Positions 13,170-24,945 of a stretch of 64,000 nucleotides of DNA are shown one piece after another. Position 1 is the first letter of the stretch, and each line of letters starts with the position of its first letter. Location: assembly GCF_024586455.1 (NCBI RefSeq), contig NC_065921.1:82396163-82460162 (forward strand). The letters run 5' to 3'. The translations under genes and the position numbers were made by a program. This stretch comes from Bactrocera neohumeralis. Taxonomy: Eukaryota > Arthropoda > Insecta > Diptera > Tephritidae. The notes below the pieces were generated by a model that ran no database searches, had not been told where the DNA came from, and saw only the letters and a program-made list of their open reading frames with translations.

Positions 13170-13650
13170 TCTTGGTAGCTACAAAGTGCGTTCCAAAGTA
13201 AACAGAACTTTAAAAAAAAACAGAACAAATGATTTCATCGGCAAAATCAATTTATTTTATTCAAAATAGTCTCCTTCTGCTTCAATACAGCTTTTTGCAC
13301 GGTTCAAAAGCATGTCGAACGAGTGTTTTAGCTCGTTGGCTGGTATGGCCGCCAGTATGCCGGTGCAAGCCTTTTGAATGGCCTCTACGTCTGCATAACG
13401 CTTTCCTTTCATGAGCAAATGCATTTTTCCGAAAAGGAAGAAGTCGCACGGTGCCATATCAGGTGAATACGGAGAGTGGTTAATGGTTAAAATGTGATTT
13501 TTGGTCAAATAATCGGTCACAAGCGTCGAATCGAATGTTGGATTCTGAGCAATTTTTGATCGTCAGCCAATTTGTGCGGAACAAACCGAACTGCACACAC
13601 GCATTCAATGGCAGGATCAATTGTATATTGACTTGTCTGCATTTGGGATG
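13170..13650 (-). pseudogene. mariner transposase remnant, internally deleted
   Basis: On the minus strand, a block reading V-P-H-K-L-A-D-D-Q-K-L-L-R-I-Q-H-S (near 13540-13600) is joined almost directly to a C-terminal block reading I-N-H-S-P-Y-S-P-D-M-A-P-C-D-F-F-L-F (near 13430-13480). In mariner transposases these two blocks flank the catalytic core, so the first and second catalytic aspartates are deleted while the third (S-P-D) survives. The C-terminal 87 codons are open and end at 13257. The lower end ('aaagtgcgttccaaagtaaa', 13186 onward) is the probable terminal repeat. Confidence 0.75.
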
Positions 13651-13749
13651 TACAACTGGCGTTATCTAACAAATATAGAGGCAACTGGCAAAGTTTTGTG
13701 TTCTCAGCCCAGACTGACCAAAGAACAAGAAGAAAATTATATACAAAGT

Positions 13750-13850
13750 ATTTCATCTTGGTTTGAATAGATCCGTTTTTGCTGCTATGATGATCCGATC
13801 TGAACAATTTTTTCGCAGATTTTGCGGCCAATTTGTATGACAGGTAGAGA
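13750..13850 (-). repeat. Fragment of the 'catatagctgccatac' repeat family
   Basis: The reverse strand carries 'aaaaattgttcagatcggat', the diagnostic word of the repeat arrayed at 41568-42288 and 49250-49890. It is a single diverged partial unit. Confidence 0.5.
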
Positions 13851-13869
13851 GACATTATGGAAAACTTAG

Positions 13870-15215
13870 GCCCTCTGACAGTATCCTTTCACATTTTCTT
13901 CTTTTATTTCATACAGTCGGCTCTCACCTAACATATTAGAGTGTATTGTATATGTCCAGTTGCTTGAGACAGTTGCCTGAGACAGTTCCAACTGCTGTGC
14001 TGCCAATACCAATGAATTTATTGAACTTTTGACCCATAAGTATAAAGTTCTAAGCCATTCGACTGAAATATTCAACTCAAGAACGATCAGCAGCCACGAA
14101 AATATTCGCTCAAATAATAATTTTCCATTCTCTTTGACATTGAGTTTAACAAAATCAATTGTCTAACTTCGTATAAGTACACTTAAGCGCTTTAAACATT
14201 AAAATGTAATATATTACAAACCACTCGCAAACGATTTTCATGTAAAAAACAGTTACCTGCACCGTTATTCGCCATTTGTGCGTTTAAGAGGCAGAAAAAT
14301 CCATAATTTATTCATAAGAAATTATCGCTAATTCAATCGCAGCGCGCAACATTAGATATGAAAGCAATGAAAGCATTGTGTAGCATACATTTAGGGGCAG
14401 ATGCATGCATATGAGCACACTGTTATGTGTATTATATTCATAAAAGCAGCCTTACTCTATCGCGCATTCATAACTGATGGAATTTGCATATGTTTGTTGT
14501 TGGTGCTATTGCTTATTGTAGTAACGACAGTGATATTCCTGCACACACACATACACGCACATCCATATACGCCATGTCACCCACATATGCAGATATATTC
14601 ATTTAAAAGCGCGCACGTTTGTATTTAATGCCATTTTCACAGTACTCCAGCACTTTCACAGGTACTTAGTACCTTAGCTGGCATTCTCAAGAGGCCACAC
14701 TGACCCCGCCACTGCCACCGCCGCCATTGCCACCAAAGCCAGCAGCAGAGCAAACATTTATCTTACTTTCGTGCATTTACATGTGAGCCGCGCTGTTTAA
14801 ATAGGCATTAAGCAAAGCTAAAACTAAAATGAGCGAAAAAAACGACAACAACAAAAACAAAAGAGAAATGAAAGCGGCGGCATTTTGAATTTTCAAATAC
14901 ATGGCGAGTGGAAAAAAATTGAAAAAAATATGCCGTTACCCCTCATAAGGCATTTCCGGCCGCACGCATTGCAGCTTCAAGCTCAGCAGGTGGAGTGGGG
15001 GTGAAACAAAACCAGCAAATATATAAATCGTTGTTAAACATAGTAAATGACAAAGGCGCGCTTGTAAATTTGCGCTGAGCATAAAGCAAGAAAACAACAA
15101 CAGCAACAAAAAAACTATGCGCTCATATACACACATATGGATGTATGTACATAAATACAGTCTGTGAAAAATGTGGCATAAATGAAAGGCATTAGTGGCA
15201 ATGCAATGCGTTTTA
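13870..15215. other. Intergenic DNA, no supported gene
   Basis: Spacer with CA-rich stretches near 14540-14560 and A-rich runs near 14840-14930. The 135-codon minus-strand frame at 14936-15343 runs through microsatellite and the start of the next repeat and has no motif. Confidence 0.45.
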
Positions 15216-15870
15216 CATTTCGGGATTATGGATTTTAAATTTTCGGGATTGTGAAATTTTTCGGACCTAAAAAAATATAAATGTATATACATATATTTTT
15301 TAAACTTAAACTTTAAACTTTTTTCGTAATCTATTTGTTCCAATTTCGGGATCCCGAAAAATATATTTTCAAATATCTTTTTTTATTTTTTCATAAAACT
15401 TTATAAAAAATCGTGAGTGTTTGTTGTACAGCATAATAATGGATTTTAAATTATCGGGATTATGGATTTAAAATTTTCAAGATTGTGAAATTTTTCAGGA
15501 CGTTATAAAAATCACCTTTTTGTAATATTGATATAAACAAACATTTGAAAAAAATATCTTAGTGCAGCGCAAAAATAGATTTTAAATTTTCGGGATTATG
15601 TATTTAAGTTTTCGGGATTGGAAAACTTTCTGGCACGTTTGAAAAAATCATCTTTCTGCAATATTTATATAATCAAACATTTGTTAATAAAATGGAGCCA
15701 AAAAAAGCCGAATACAATAATACAGGTATTACTAAAATCGTAGAATTTGGAAGAATAAAAATACCGAATTTTACGAAAACTAGTACCACTAGGTTTTTTA
15801 TCTGAGTAATGAAGCTTTTAGATATATCACAGAAATGCTGTTTTAAATTAAACTTTTTTCGAGATTCGTA
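15216..15870. repeat. Diverged 'TTTCGGGATT' repeats with first palindrome
   Basis: 'tttcgggattatggattta' followed by 'aattttcgggattgtgaaa' occurs near 15222, 15456 and 15590. The perfect palindrome TTTCGGGATCCCGAAA is at 15344-15359. This appears to be a degenerate leader of the regular arrays that follow. Confidence 0.75.
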
Positions 15871-16400
15871 CGTTGCAATTTCGGGATCCCGAAAAATTTC
15901 TGTAGTCTAGAAATTAACAAAAACTTGAATTAGAGTATATTTTTTTAACATAACTGCTTAGTAAAATTAAATTAATGTAAAAGATATACAAAATTTGAAG
16001 TGTAAGTTGAGATTTCGGGATCCCGAAAAGTTTCTATAACCTCGAAAGGAACGAAAACTTTAATTTCAGTATAATTATTTAATACAACTGTTTAGTAAAA
16101 CAAATTAAGTACTAAAGATACGCGAAATTTGAAGTGTAAGTTGAGATTTCGGGATCCCGAAAAATGTCTATAGTCCAGAAATGGACAAAAATTTGAATTA
16201 GGGTATATTTATTTAGCGTAACTGTTTAGTAAAATAAAATAAATTAAAGTGATACACGAAATTTAGGCGAAAGTTGAAATTTCGGGATCCCGAAAAGTTT
16301 CTATAGTCCAGAAATGGACAAAAACTTGAATTAGGGTATATTTATTTAGCGTAACTGTTTAGTAAAATAAAATTAATAGAAGTAGAAGTAGCAGTGCGGG
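15871..16400. repeat. 134-bp tandem array centred on TTTCGGGATCCCGAAA
   Basis: Perfect 16-base palindromes lie at 15879, 16013, 16147 and 16280, giving spacings of 134, 134 and 133. Between them sits a conserved body including 'gtctatagtccagaaatgg' and 'aactgtttagtaaaataaa'. Four copies are present. Each palindrome contains a GGATCC site. No open frame is conserved across copies. Confidence 0.9.
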
Positions 16401-16609
16401 ATAATTTACGATACAGCTAGTCACACAACACTTAGTCTCAAACGCGGCCTTTCAAATCATACAATTTAACGATTTCTGAATCCCATTGACTTTCGGCTTG
16501 AATCTAGGAAGGTAATTGTTACATACATACATATGTAAAAATTTATAAAAAAATTAAAAATTAGCTTTACAATCAATAAATATGAAAATTCTTTAGTTTC
16601 CAAAAAAAA

Positions 16610-17065
16610 AATTTACGCAGTCCCGAAATTCGGGATCCCGAATAGAGAAACCCAATTCTTAACACATTTTACATGAAAATAATATAACTATTTAAAGTTA
16701 CCCTTACGAAAAAAATTTGTAATCAGTACCGAAATTCGGGATCCCGAATACCGAAACTCTATGCTTAACACATTTTACATGCAAATAATATAACCAGTTT
16801 AAATATCGAAAAAAACAGACAGTCCCGAAATTTCCCGAACACCGAAACTCTATGCTTAACACATTTTACATGCAAATAATATAACCAGTTTAAAGCTACG
16901 CTTACGAAAAAAATTTGTACTCAGTCCCGAAATTCGGGATCCCGAATACCGAAACTCTATGCTTAACACATTTTACATGCAAATAATATAACCAGTTTAA
17001 AGCTACGCTTACGAAAAAAATTTGTACTCAGTCCCGAAATTCGGGATCCCGAATACCGAAACTCG
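16610..17065. repeat. 107-bp tandem array with the same palindrome
   Basis: TTCGGGATCCCGAA occurs at 16629, 16735, 16933 and 17040. A degraded copy lies near 16827-16840. Spacings are 106, about 92, about 106 and 107. The body ('ctatgcttaacacatttta', 'catgcaaataatataacca') is unrelated to the 134-bp array, so two different satellites share only the palindrome. Here the palindrome is extended on the left to CCCGAAATTCGGGATCCCGA, two overlapping palindromes. Confidence 0.9.
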
Positions 17066-18330
17066 ATTATCTACATACTTGAAAACCTGTAAATATTTAA
17101 ACTCCACGCCCACTTGTCGTTCAACTAAACTCCTCACACACATACACACACCAACACATAAACTGACAAACTCTCTTGCTGCCCTGACATTTTAGCTGGG
17201 ATTTCGGCAAAGTCAACAATTTATAATAATAAAAAAACAAATTCAATCGTAAACAATGCAATCAAAAATTCATTCAAACGTAGCATTAACGCTTTGCACC
17301 CGCGTAAATTTGCCAATGCGACTACAAGCACGCAATTTGTGCGAAGTGCCTGTCAGAAGCTGTGACTGGAGTGGAGGACAAAACTGCGGAGGCACAAGCA
17401 TAGCGGTTTTGTAACGAAGTGGGCGGAGGCTATGCTACACCTGTTTGTAGATGGCATTGTTTTGCGGCATCAGGCTCGCTTACACATGCACAAACACACC
17501 TAAACACGTACACACACTTATACAACACGCACACACACACAAATAAAGACATATCGTAGGCAGCACGTACCGCAGAATGTGAATTTTTAATTTTCAATAT
17601 TTCTCGGTTAATTTTTTTTCACCGCCGCCACTCTACCACACACCTCCCGTCGAACGCGAGAAACTCATAGCAATTCATAAAGAGTGCAAGTGCCACTTCC
17701 ATGCGCTCACTTATTCAATGAGCTATCATTTTTTATAGAGGCACGACGTGACACACACACACATACACGCTCATATAGTGGCATATAGAAGTATGTATGT
17801 AGACAATTCGTTTGTAGCATAAATTTTGATGCACCCTCAAATCCTTAGCTGTTTCTTACTCCCACACACAAACTTTCCACGTGGAGTGGCGCGCGCGGAG
17901 CTTAAAATAAATGCGTCCGCCAAAGCGTTTCGCTGTAATGCAATAAATTTAATTTGCACAACAAAATAATAGCAACAAAGTCATTATTTACTTACTCTTT
18001 GTCAGGTAACTCAGCTCCCAGCGCCGAAGATTGTAAGTCGGCGCACCTAACGAAGCATGAGCGCAGACATTTTGACTGCTGTGAAATTGAAGGCGATACA
18101 ATTGAGAGCGCCCGCAAAATGAACTCTGCAAAGATTTATGAGATTCAGAATTCAGAAAAGAAGTAGTGCGAAGTCTAGTGCTAAGCTCAGTACTTCGTAA
18201 TAAATCGAATTACCGGTTACCGACCTATTAAAATTAACTTAAACGAGGATATTTCGGGTTTTTCGAAAGGATTTTTGCCTACTCCCAGTTTATTGAGTGT
18301 GAATCTGTGATGAAGCCCCTTTAGTCAAAA
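17066..18330. other. Intergenic DNA, no supported gene
   Basis: Unique-looking spacer with CA microsatellites near 17120-17160, 17500-17540 and 17750-17770. The frame at 17954-18166 lacks an ATG start at its 5' end and has no recognisable domain. Confidence 0.45.
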
Positions 18331-18339
18331 GTAGGTTAG

Positions 18340-18830
18340 TTTAGATGGCTGATCTCTCAGCATGACGGAGGGATCGCACTTAGACTGTTATATTCAGTTC
18401 TTTGAGAAGCCAAACTAAAGACTCCTGTAGTTGGATATTAGCTATGGGCAAAGCACTGTGAATCTATCAAAAATTTGCTCATTCAAAGGTTTTATTGCTT
18501 TGTTCTGGTAAAAGCGGAATATTCGAGAAGAAAGTGTAGAAATATTTCTATCTCATCTTCCTTCAAATAGCTAATGCTGCTAGGATCCGGTAAGATGTTC
18601 AATCTTACTACATGAATCCCGATGGGACGGTATCCACTGCACCTCTTCTGATTTACCTCGGGCCAGAAGGATCTTGTGACTGCAAACTTGGTGGTAGTTG
18701 ATCAACGCTTACTGACCTGCTGAAATCAAGCGGTCCAGTAGCATACTACCTGAAGCCAATGGAGCTGCTATCCGTTCCCATTCCGCAGTTTTTGAGACTG
18801 CAGTACCTGTCGTCGCAATCCCCACTCCCA
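18340..18830 (-). pseudogene. LOA/R1-like LINE 3'-end remnant
   Basis: 'gatggctgatctctcagcat' with 'cggagggatcgcacttagac' matches the 3' end of the minus-strand element at 62465 ('cggaggggatcacacttaga'). Upstream on the minus strand, the C-terminal cysteine/histidine region is recognisable only by nucleotide similarity to 62640-62880. It carries many stops. Confidence 0.65.
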
Positions 18831-18839
18831 CCTTCACTA

Positions 18840-19340
18840 GTCTTGAGTGCACAGTCAGTGTACTCAAGACCAATATCGCTGCACTACTATCGTACTAATT
18901 TTTGAAAGTCTACCAAATTTCTTTCTTAAATCTTTCAAGTCCCCAGGCCCTGATGTCATCATACCAGCGCAACTGCAGCGAATAGTCAAGGTGTCTTACA
19001 GTTGGCCGGCCTCCCAACTGCCTAGCAATAATTATTATGGATATTTATATGTTTATTCCTTTTTCCGTAGGCCTGAAGACTGTAAGGTGGCACTTATACC
19101 GAAGGCCGGAAAGAGCTCTCATGTCGTTGCCAAATATTTCACCAGCCTATCAGGCAATCCTCGTTTCTCTTGAAAACTTCGGAGAGACTCGTGGATCTGT
19201 ACATTAGGAACATAATACGGAGGTGTAAACTGTTGAATGCCTACATTATTGTGCGGTCGAAAGCAGTGGTTACAGTAATCTGTCTATGGAATTCTACAGC
19301 TTCACTACTTACAAAATATCCCTAATTCTTTTATGTGAAA
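18840..19340 (+). pseudogene. LOA/R1-like LINE remnant, N-terminal RT piece
   Basis: The plus strand reads S-P-G-P-D-V-I-I-P-A-Q-L-Q-R (near 18945). After an insertion of AT-rich sequence it continues as A-L-I-P-K-A-G-K-S-S-H-V (near 19090-19120), the RT motif 0/1 region of this LINE family. It lies head-to-head with the minus-strand fragment just upstream, so two independent pieces are abutted. Confidence 0.75.
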
Positions 19341-19439
19341 GGTCAAAAGTATCGACTATAAGAATCTGAAAATCCAGCCAAGATCACATCTTGTTTATAA
19401 ACTGACTACTTTAAATTCGACTTCGTATAAAAAGCAATG

Positions 19440-20200
19440 AATTCCTTCTTTGGCTAATTTTTTTTGGGCACAATAGACCTAAGGTCGCGGTGCATTCCTC
19501 ATTTATTAATCTTGGCTAATTTTACGTTAACATCTTTAGGCCACTCGAGGATTAACAAGGAGTAGAAAAAGAAGGAAAATAAAGTTAAGACTTCCAAGTA
19601 TCCTCCAGTGGTTAATTTTACGATGACATCTTTAGAAGGTTAACAAGGAGTCGAAAAAGAATGATGGAAAAGTTCAGATTCCCAAGTATTTCTCTTTCGC
19701 TAATTTTAGGCTGGCATTTTTAGAACAATTGAATGTTAAGAAGGAGTCGGAAAAGAAGAAAAACAAAGTTCAGAATTCCAAGTGTCCTTTTATGGCAAAG
19801 TTTAGGATGAAAAGGTTAACAAAGAGTCGAAGAAAAAGGAAAAAAAGCTCAGACTCCTAAGTATGCTTGGATAATTTTATGATGACATCTTTGGAACACT
19901 CGAATATTAACAAGGAGTAGAAAAAAAAGGAAAATAAAATTGAGATTCCCAAGTATCCTCCTGTGGCTAATTTTATGATGACATCTTTGGAACACTCTAA
20001 GATTAACAAGGAATCGAAAAGGAGTGGAGGAAAAGTTCATTTTAGGATGGAGTCAAAGGAGTCCAGGAAGAAGGAAAAAAGTTCAGATTCCTAAGTATCA
20101 TTCTTTGCTTAATTTGAAGACGATTTCTTTGAACGTTTCGAAGGTTACCACGAAAGCAGCCGGAAAAGAATAGTTTGAAGTTTTTTTCAGATTTCTTAAA
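19440..20200. repeat. Tandem array, ~100-bp unit, about 7 copies
   Basis: The unit 'ggctaattttatgatgacat', 'ctttggaacactcgaa', 'attaacaaggagtcgaaaa' and 'ttcagattcccaagtatcc' recurs. The 'taatttta' head is found near 19513, 19610, 19698, 19868, 19968 and 20110, with a degraded copy near 19796. Copies differ by indels and about 20% substitutions. Purine-rich 'gaaaaagaaggaaaa' blocks fall in every unit. Confidence 0.82.
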
Positions 20201-21640
20201 CTTAACTAAGTGGCGTCCAGCCTTTATAAATACTTGAATATTTCTGTAATTTTATTCTCCACGCGTCGCCCCGTTGTCTAATAGCAGCGCCCATATCAAC
20301 ATTTCCAGACACTTTTATAATTTATTTATTTTTTGTTATTTTTTGCTTAAGACTTTGCTTTGAGTGATGCGTTGATTTTTGCCCTGCACCCACTAATCCC
20401 ATGGGACTAATTCAGCAGCTCATACGTGTACGCCATATATCTATGAATATTTCATTTATTTATTTTTTTATACATTTTTATCTGTCTTGCGCAAACTCCA
20501 CCCACTGACCACCGAACCGCAGTTGATTATCCTGCAAATTATTGTTGTGAAAGCACAAATATTATCTACACTCGCTCGCATTTTGCAAAAATAAACACTG
20601 CTTGATTATGTGTGCGTTAGTGAGCTTATTTAAATTAGGATTGACATGTGGGGCATTTGTATTTGAACTCGTATCTTGGCATCGGCAGGACACACTTAAG
20701 TTGCCGGATATGTGCGGATGCGAGTAGATTAGCAGACTTCGTGCGGCCACTTTGCATCCTTACGCTAGACGGCACAGCAAGCGAGAGAGGGAGAGGGAGA
20801 GTGATATTGGTTTGGTCGGCAAGGAAAAAGGACCTTTTTGAAAATATTAATTTTCTGCTCCCTTGCACATGTCTTTTGCTTTGCATACGCGTAGAAGTAT
20901 GCAGATTGCCACATTTCGAATTGGACATTATGGCCAAGCAATTATAGATTGCTTATGCTCTGTAAAGTAATGGGAGGACGGGTGAAAAGAGCGCATCAGG
21001 TTCATTTCCATACTTCGGCAAATCTTTTGAAAGCTACAACCAACGCTTTACATGTATTTATTTTTGATTAACTCTAGCTCCGTGAGCTCTTGCAAGGAAA
21101 AAGGCCAATACTGATATTTATATTTCGAATCTTAAGTATTTGAGAAGAATTGGACTGCTGAGTAAGCCAGTGTTATATACATATGTATAAGTACACGAAA
21201 AAGATCAACCCTGCGATCAACTAAAGAACAATTCTTCCCTCTCTTTGTAGCTGACTGCACACAGTCAAATATTCGACAATTCCTATCTACTCAAATGAAA
21301 ATTATTTTCTGGAGGCGGATGAAAGAAAGGCTGATAATTCAGATATTCGAGAAACCACTGAATAGAGCACCCTTGAACCCATTTATAACAACAAAATTGC
21401 AAATTACAAAAGAATATTTCGATAGACTTTGATAGAGCACAGTGTTTAGAAGATGCTAATAAAAGCTCGCACGAACGCAATGGAAGAACCAAATTCAGTA
21501 AGAACAACTGGTGATGCTCGAATACAATTCTAAATGTTTCCAGAAGGGCTTTGGATTTACCTTAAAGATACCTGTTCTCGCCATTTCAACTATTCTCTCC
21601 TGCGCTACAATGTTCTTAAGATCCCAAACCACAGTTTAGA
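20201..21640. other. Intergenic DNA, no supported gene
   Basis: No recognisable domain on either strand. The overlapping frames of about 100 codons on both strands at 20635-20947 are mutually antisense and carry no motif. Confidence 0.4.
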
Positions 21641-22640
21641 GAGTTAATGTGACGAAACTATGACTAACTTGTTAGTCAGCATGATAATAATATCAGACTT
21701 GGAATTGTTGATGAACTCGCGCTAAATCGACAATGTGACCTTGAAAGGGAGACCCTTGAGGAAATAAAGACAACGTTTTCTTTCCCCCATAAAGAAGAAT
21801 GGATAGATGGTTTTGTGAACGAGAGTTCCAACGGCGAAATCTACCTATTCACCGACGAATAAAAGGGTGAAATAGAAACAGGAGCGGTTTTCTTCTGTAG
21901 CAATCCATAAACAGAAGGTAGCTTCAAACTAAATTATTACAATTCAGTCTTTCAGACTGAAATTGTGGGCATGGCAGAAGATGCCTCCGCTCTAATCAAC
22001 AAGTCTAGAAGCCTTCCAGTGGCTAGCCAAGCGGCAATTAAAACTCTCCGTAGCGCCAATACCAAGCTTCACTACGTTAGGTTAAGCAGGCAGGCAATAG
22101 CCAGATGCTCAGTGGATAACTCGGTTAACATCATCTGTATTCCCGGTCATATAGGATTTGAAGGAAATAAAACGGCAGACGAACAGGCCCCTCGAGAGCA
22201 ACTGCAAGTTCAATTATTCTAGGCTGCTCCAGACCATTCAGCTCCTTCAAGGGTTGTTTGAAACAATGAGCCCTAGAGGAACATGCAGGTTTTGTAACAC
22301 AAGCAACTCAGGCTCAGGTAACCACAAGGTTACTTTGCGGTAGTGTTGACTATGAACAGACCAAAAGCTTAAAGCCTTTAATAAATTGCAGGGGTTGTCA
22401 TAAGGCACCTCCCCTTAAGATCCCACCTTCAGAAAGTAGGAGAAGTAGATTCAATGGAATGCAGAGCATGTGTGAAGGATGATGGGACGCTGGAACATTA
22501 TCTATGCGAAATATCATAATGGATGACATGAGTTTAGAAAAGATTAAGCAACCATAAGCTTAATCTCTCCTAAACTCCAGGCTCTAAAATCTTAGCTTTA
22601 GGACAGCCGAACGAATGCGTTAGCACGAAGAGCTTGACAA
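21640..22640 (+). pseudogene. LINE remnant with RNase H domain
   Basis: The plus strand near 21840 reads I-Y-L-F-T-D-E then a stop, the degraded start of an RNase H fold where D-G-S is expected. It is followed by F-Q-T-E-I-V-G-M-A-E (near 21950), then S-Q-A-A-I-K-T-L (near 22030), and then I-C-I-P-G-H-I-G-F-E-G-N-K-T-A-D-E (near 22135-22190). These are the four RNase H active-site blocks in order. A cysteine-bearing C-terminal piece follows (near 22460, 'MECRACVKDDGTLEHYLCE'). Stops break the frame. Confidence 0.75.
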
Positions 22641-23740
22641 GCTGCAGCGACTAACAGAAGGTTTCAAGACCGGATCATTCTCTTGTAGTTAGAACTCCTA
22701 GAGGTGATCTAGTGACTGATGTCCAGAGCATACTAAAATTATATAGATAACACTTCTCCAGCCTGCCGAATGCCAGTGAAAGTATAACACCAGGAGATAC
22801 ATACTGTACCCGGTTCCCCAATCGATGACGATACAGCGAACGTTCAATTGCCCGACCATGAAGAAATTCGAATAGCAATTACCCTTCTGAAGAACAACAA
22901 AGCAGAACTGATAAAGAGCTTCTGGGCTAACGAAAACATGCCAGACTATAGCAATTTAAGTGTGCTCTGCCCAATCCATTAAAAGGGAGATCCCACAATC
23001 TGCTCAAGATACCGTGGGATAAACCTTCTCAATATCGCATATAAGGTTATATCAAGCGTATTGTGTGTAAGATTAAAGAATACTGTCAACAAACTGCTTG
23101 GACCTTACCAGTTTGGCTTTAGGCCTCAAAATCAACAACTGACCAGTTATTCACCATGCGCCAAAGCTGATTCAAAGCTGATTTTGACAGCACGAAAAGG
23201 AGCTGCCTTTATGCTGCGATGTCTGAATTTGGTATCCCCGCGAAAATAATACAGCTGTGTTAACTGACGTTGAGAAATACCAAAAGCTCTCTCAGGATCG
23301 GAAAGGACCTCTCCGAGCCATTCGATACCAAGCGAGGTTTCAGACAAGGCGACTCCCTTACGCGCGACTTCTTCAATCTTCCCTTAGAGAAAATAATTCG
23401 AGCTACAGATCTGAATAGAGAAGGTACAATCTTCTATAAGAGTGTATAGCTGCTGACGTACGCCGAGGGCAAGGCGAAATATCTCCTGTTATCAAAAAAA
23501 CAGTCGTCGCACTCGCAACTTGACTTTTCACAGTAATAACTACGAAGTCGTAGACAATTTCGTCTATCTTTGAACCAGCATTAACACCCAAAACAACGCC
23601 AGCCTCGAAAGCCAACGCAGAATAACTCTTGCCAACAGGTGCTACTTCGGACTGAGTAGGCAATTGAGAAGTAAAGTCCTTGTGTCTTGCATTAACGCTT
23701 CAGGCAAAGTCTACCGAGTCCGCGCACCAAAAATTACCAT
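22640..23740 (+). pseudogene. RTE-like LINE remnant, RT domain
   Basis: RT blocks are readable in order on the plus strand across changing frames: R-G-D-L-V near 22695; P-Y-Q-F-G-F-R-P near 23107; P-F-D-T-K-R-G-F-R-Q-G-D-S-L (motif B) near 23320-23355; L-E-K-I-I-R-A near 23390; and then L-T-Y-A-E-G, which replaces the Y-A-D-D catalytic box and marks a small deletion. The C-terminal part fades out near 23690. It directly follows a different LINE, so this is a junction of two dead elements. Confidence 0.78.
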
Positions 23741-24945
23741 TTTTGTGTTGCATTTTTTTCTCTTTCCCTTTTTATCTGCCCTTTTTGCAAAGTTCATAAA
23801 CAAATAACATTAAAACTTCAACGCGTCTATCACACACATACACAGACACCTAATAACTGAGCGCTTTATTACTCCTTTAGAGCGCACTTGAAGCCGTTTG
23901 ACTGCATTTAAAAATCCCCAAATGGCGAAACGTGCGACCATTACCATAATTTTTAATGCGAATATATGTCTTCATTTGGCGGCTATTGGCGACAAGCGAA
24001 TAGACGTTTTCGCAAATAAAAAACAATAAAGCGAAAAAAATTCATAAATTTTCCAAAAAAACACACACGCAGTTTCTTGCAGAAAGCACTTTGGGCGCAA
24101 AGAAAAAGTGTTAAAAGGGGTCTCATAACAACAACAAACACAACAAAATAAATATAAAATATTATATTTGTACTTTATAATGGCTTTCGGTCCTTGCGCC
24201 ACCCACAAGCAGGTCCACAAACACAAATTCGCCCAGTGGCAGGAAGGAAGGAAGGCAGGAAGCAACAGGAAGTCAAAGCGCAAAATAACATTTCCGTTTG
24301 ATATTATTGAAAATACTTTGTTGTAGTTGTAATTCAATATTTCATGTACATATATCGCCCTCCGCAAAAATATAAAAATAACAAAAAATACCCCGATCCT
24401 TGTATGCCTTACTATAATCGAATGATAATTCAATATAAGCAATGAAGTTATTGTTTCTTCGGCAAAAAGCATTACAACACAACAACAAAGCAAAGCTTCT
24501 ATGCTAAGGAGTTATGCCGCCGCTAACACCGCGCCTTTGGCGGAGGGCAGTCTACTTTACGGCTACAATGCTTGTTGCCACCCGCATGTATAGCATACAT
24601 TCAGTTGTGGAAATGCATGCATAATCATAACAAATGTTTGTCCTGGGATTTGTAATCATGCATTTGTTAGCATGTAGTTTCAATCTCTTGTACTTCCACA
24701 TCTGCCGCTTCTTCTTCACCATCTACCTCTTTCCCTGCAGCTCCAGCGCGCCACCGTTATTGCTTGCGAAGTTACCTGTAGTTCTTGCTTGCGGTCGTGT
24801 CCTTTGGTCATACACGGGCCTTTCGCCACCTTTGCATTGCATTCCACCGACGTTCATGGAATCGCAGTGTGCTTGAATCGTTTTTACCGCTACCATTTGT
24901 TGGGACTTCTTAAAATATTTAAAAGTTTGCACTGCTTTTAGCGGA
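23741..24945. other. Intergenic DNA, no supported gene
   Basis: AT-rich spacer with A runs and AAC/CAA repeats near 24125-24150. The 173-codon minus-strand frame at 23972-24493 is rich in Cys, Phe and Leu because it reads simple sequence, and has no motif. Confidence 0.4.

Noticed and set aside
14936..15343. 135-codon minus-strand frame
   Set aside because: It spans CATA microsatellite and the start of the palindrome repeat region. Composition explains the openness.
15216..17065. CRISPR-like array
   Set aside because: Repeat units are 107-134 bp with conserved bodies, not short repeats separated by unique spacers. The window is clearly eukaryotic.
23972..24493. 173-codon minus-strand frame rich in Cys, Phe and Leu
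   Set aside because: It reads simple repeats (CAA/TTG, A runs) and has no recognisable domain or splice context.
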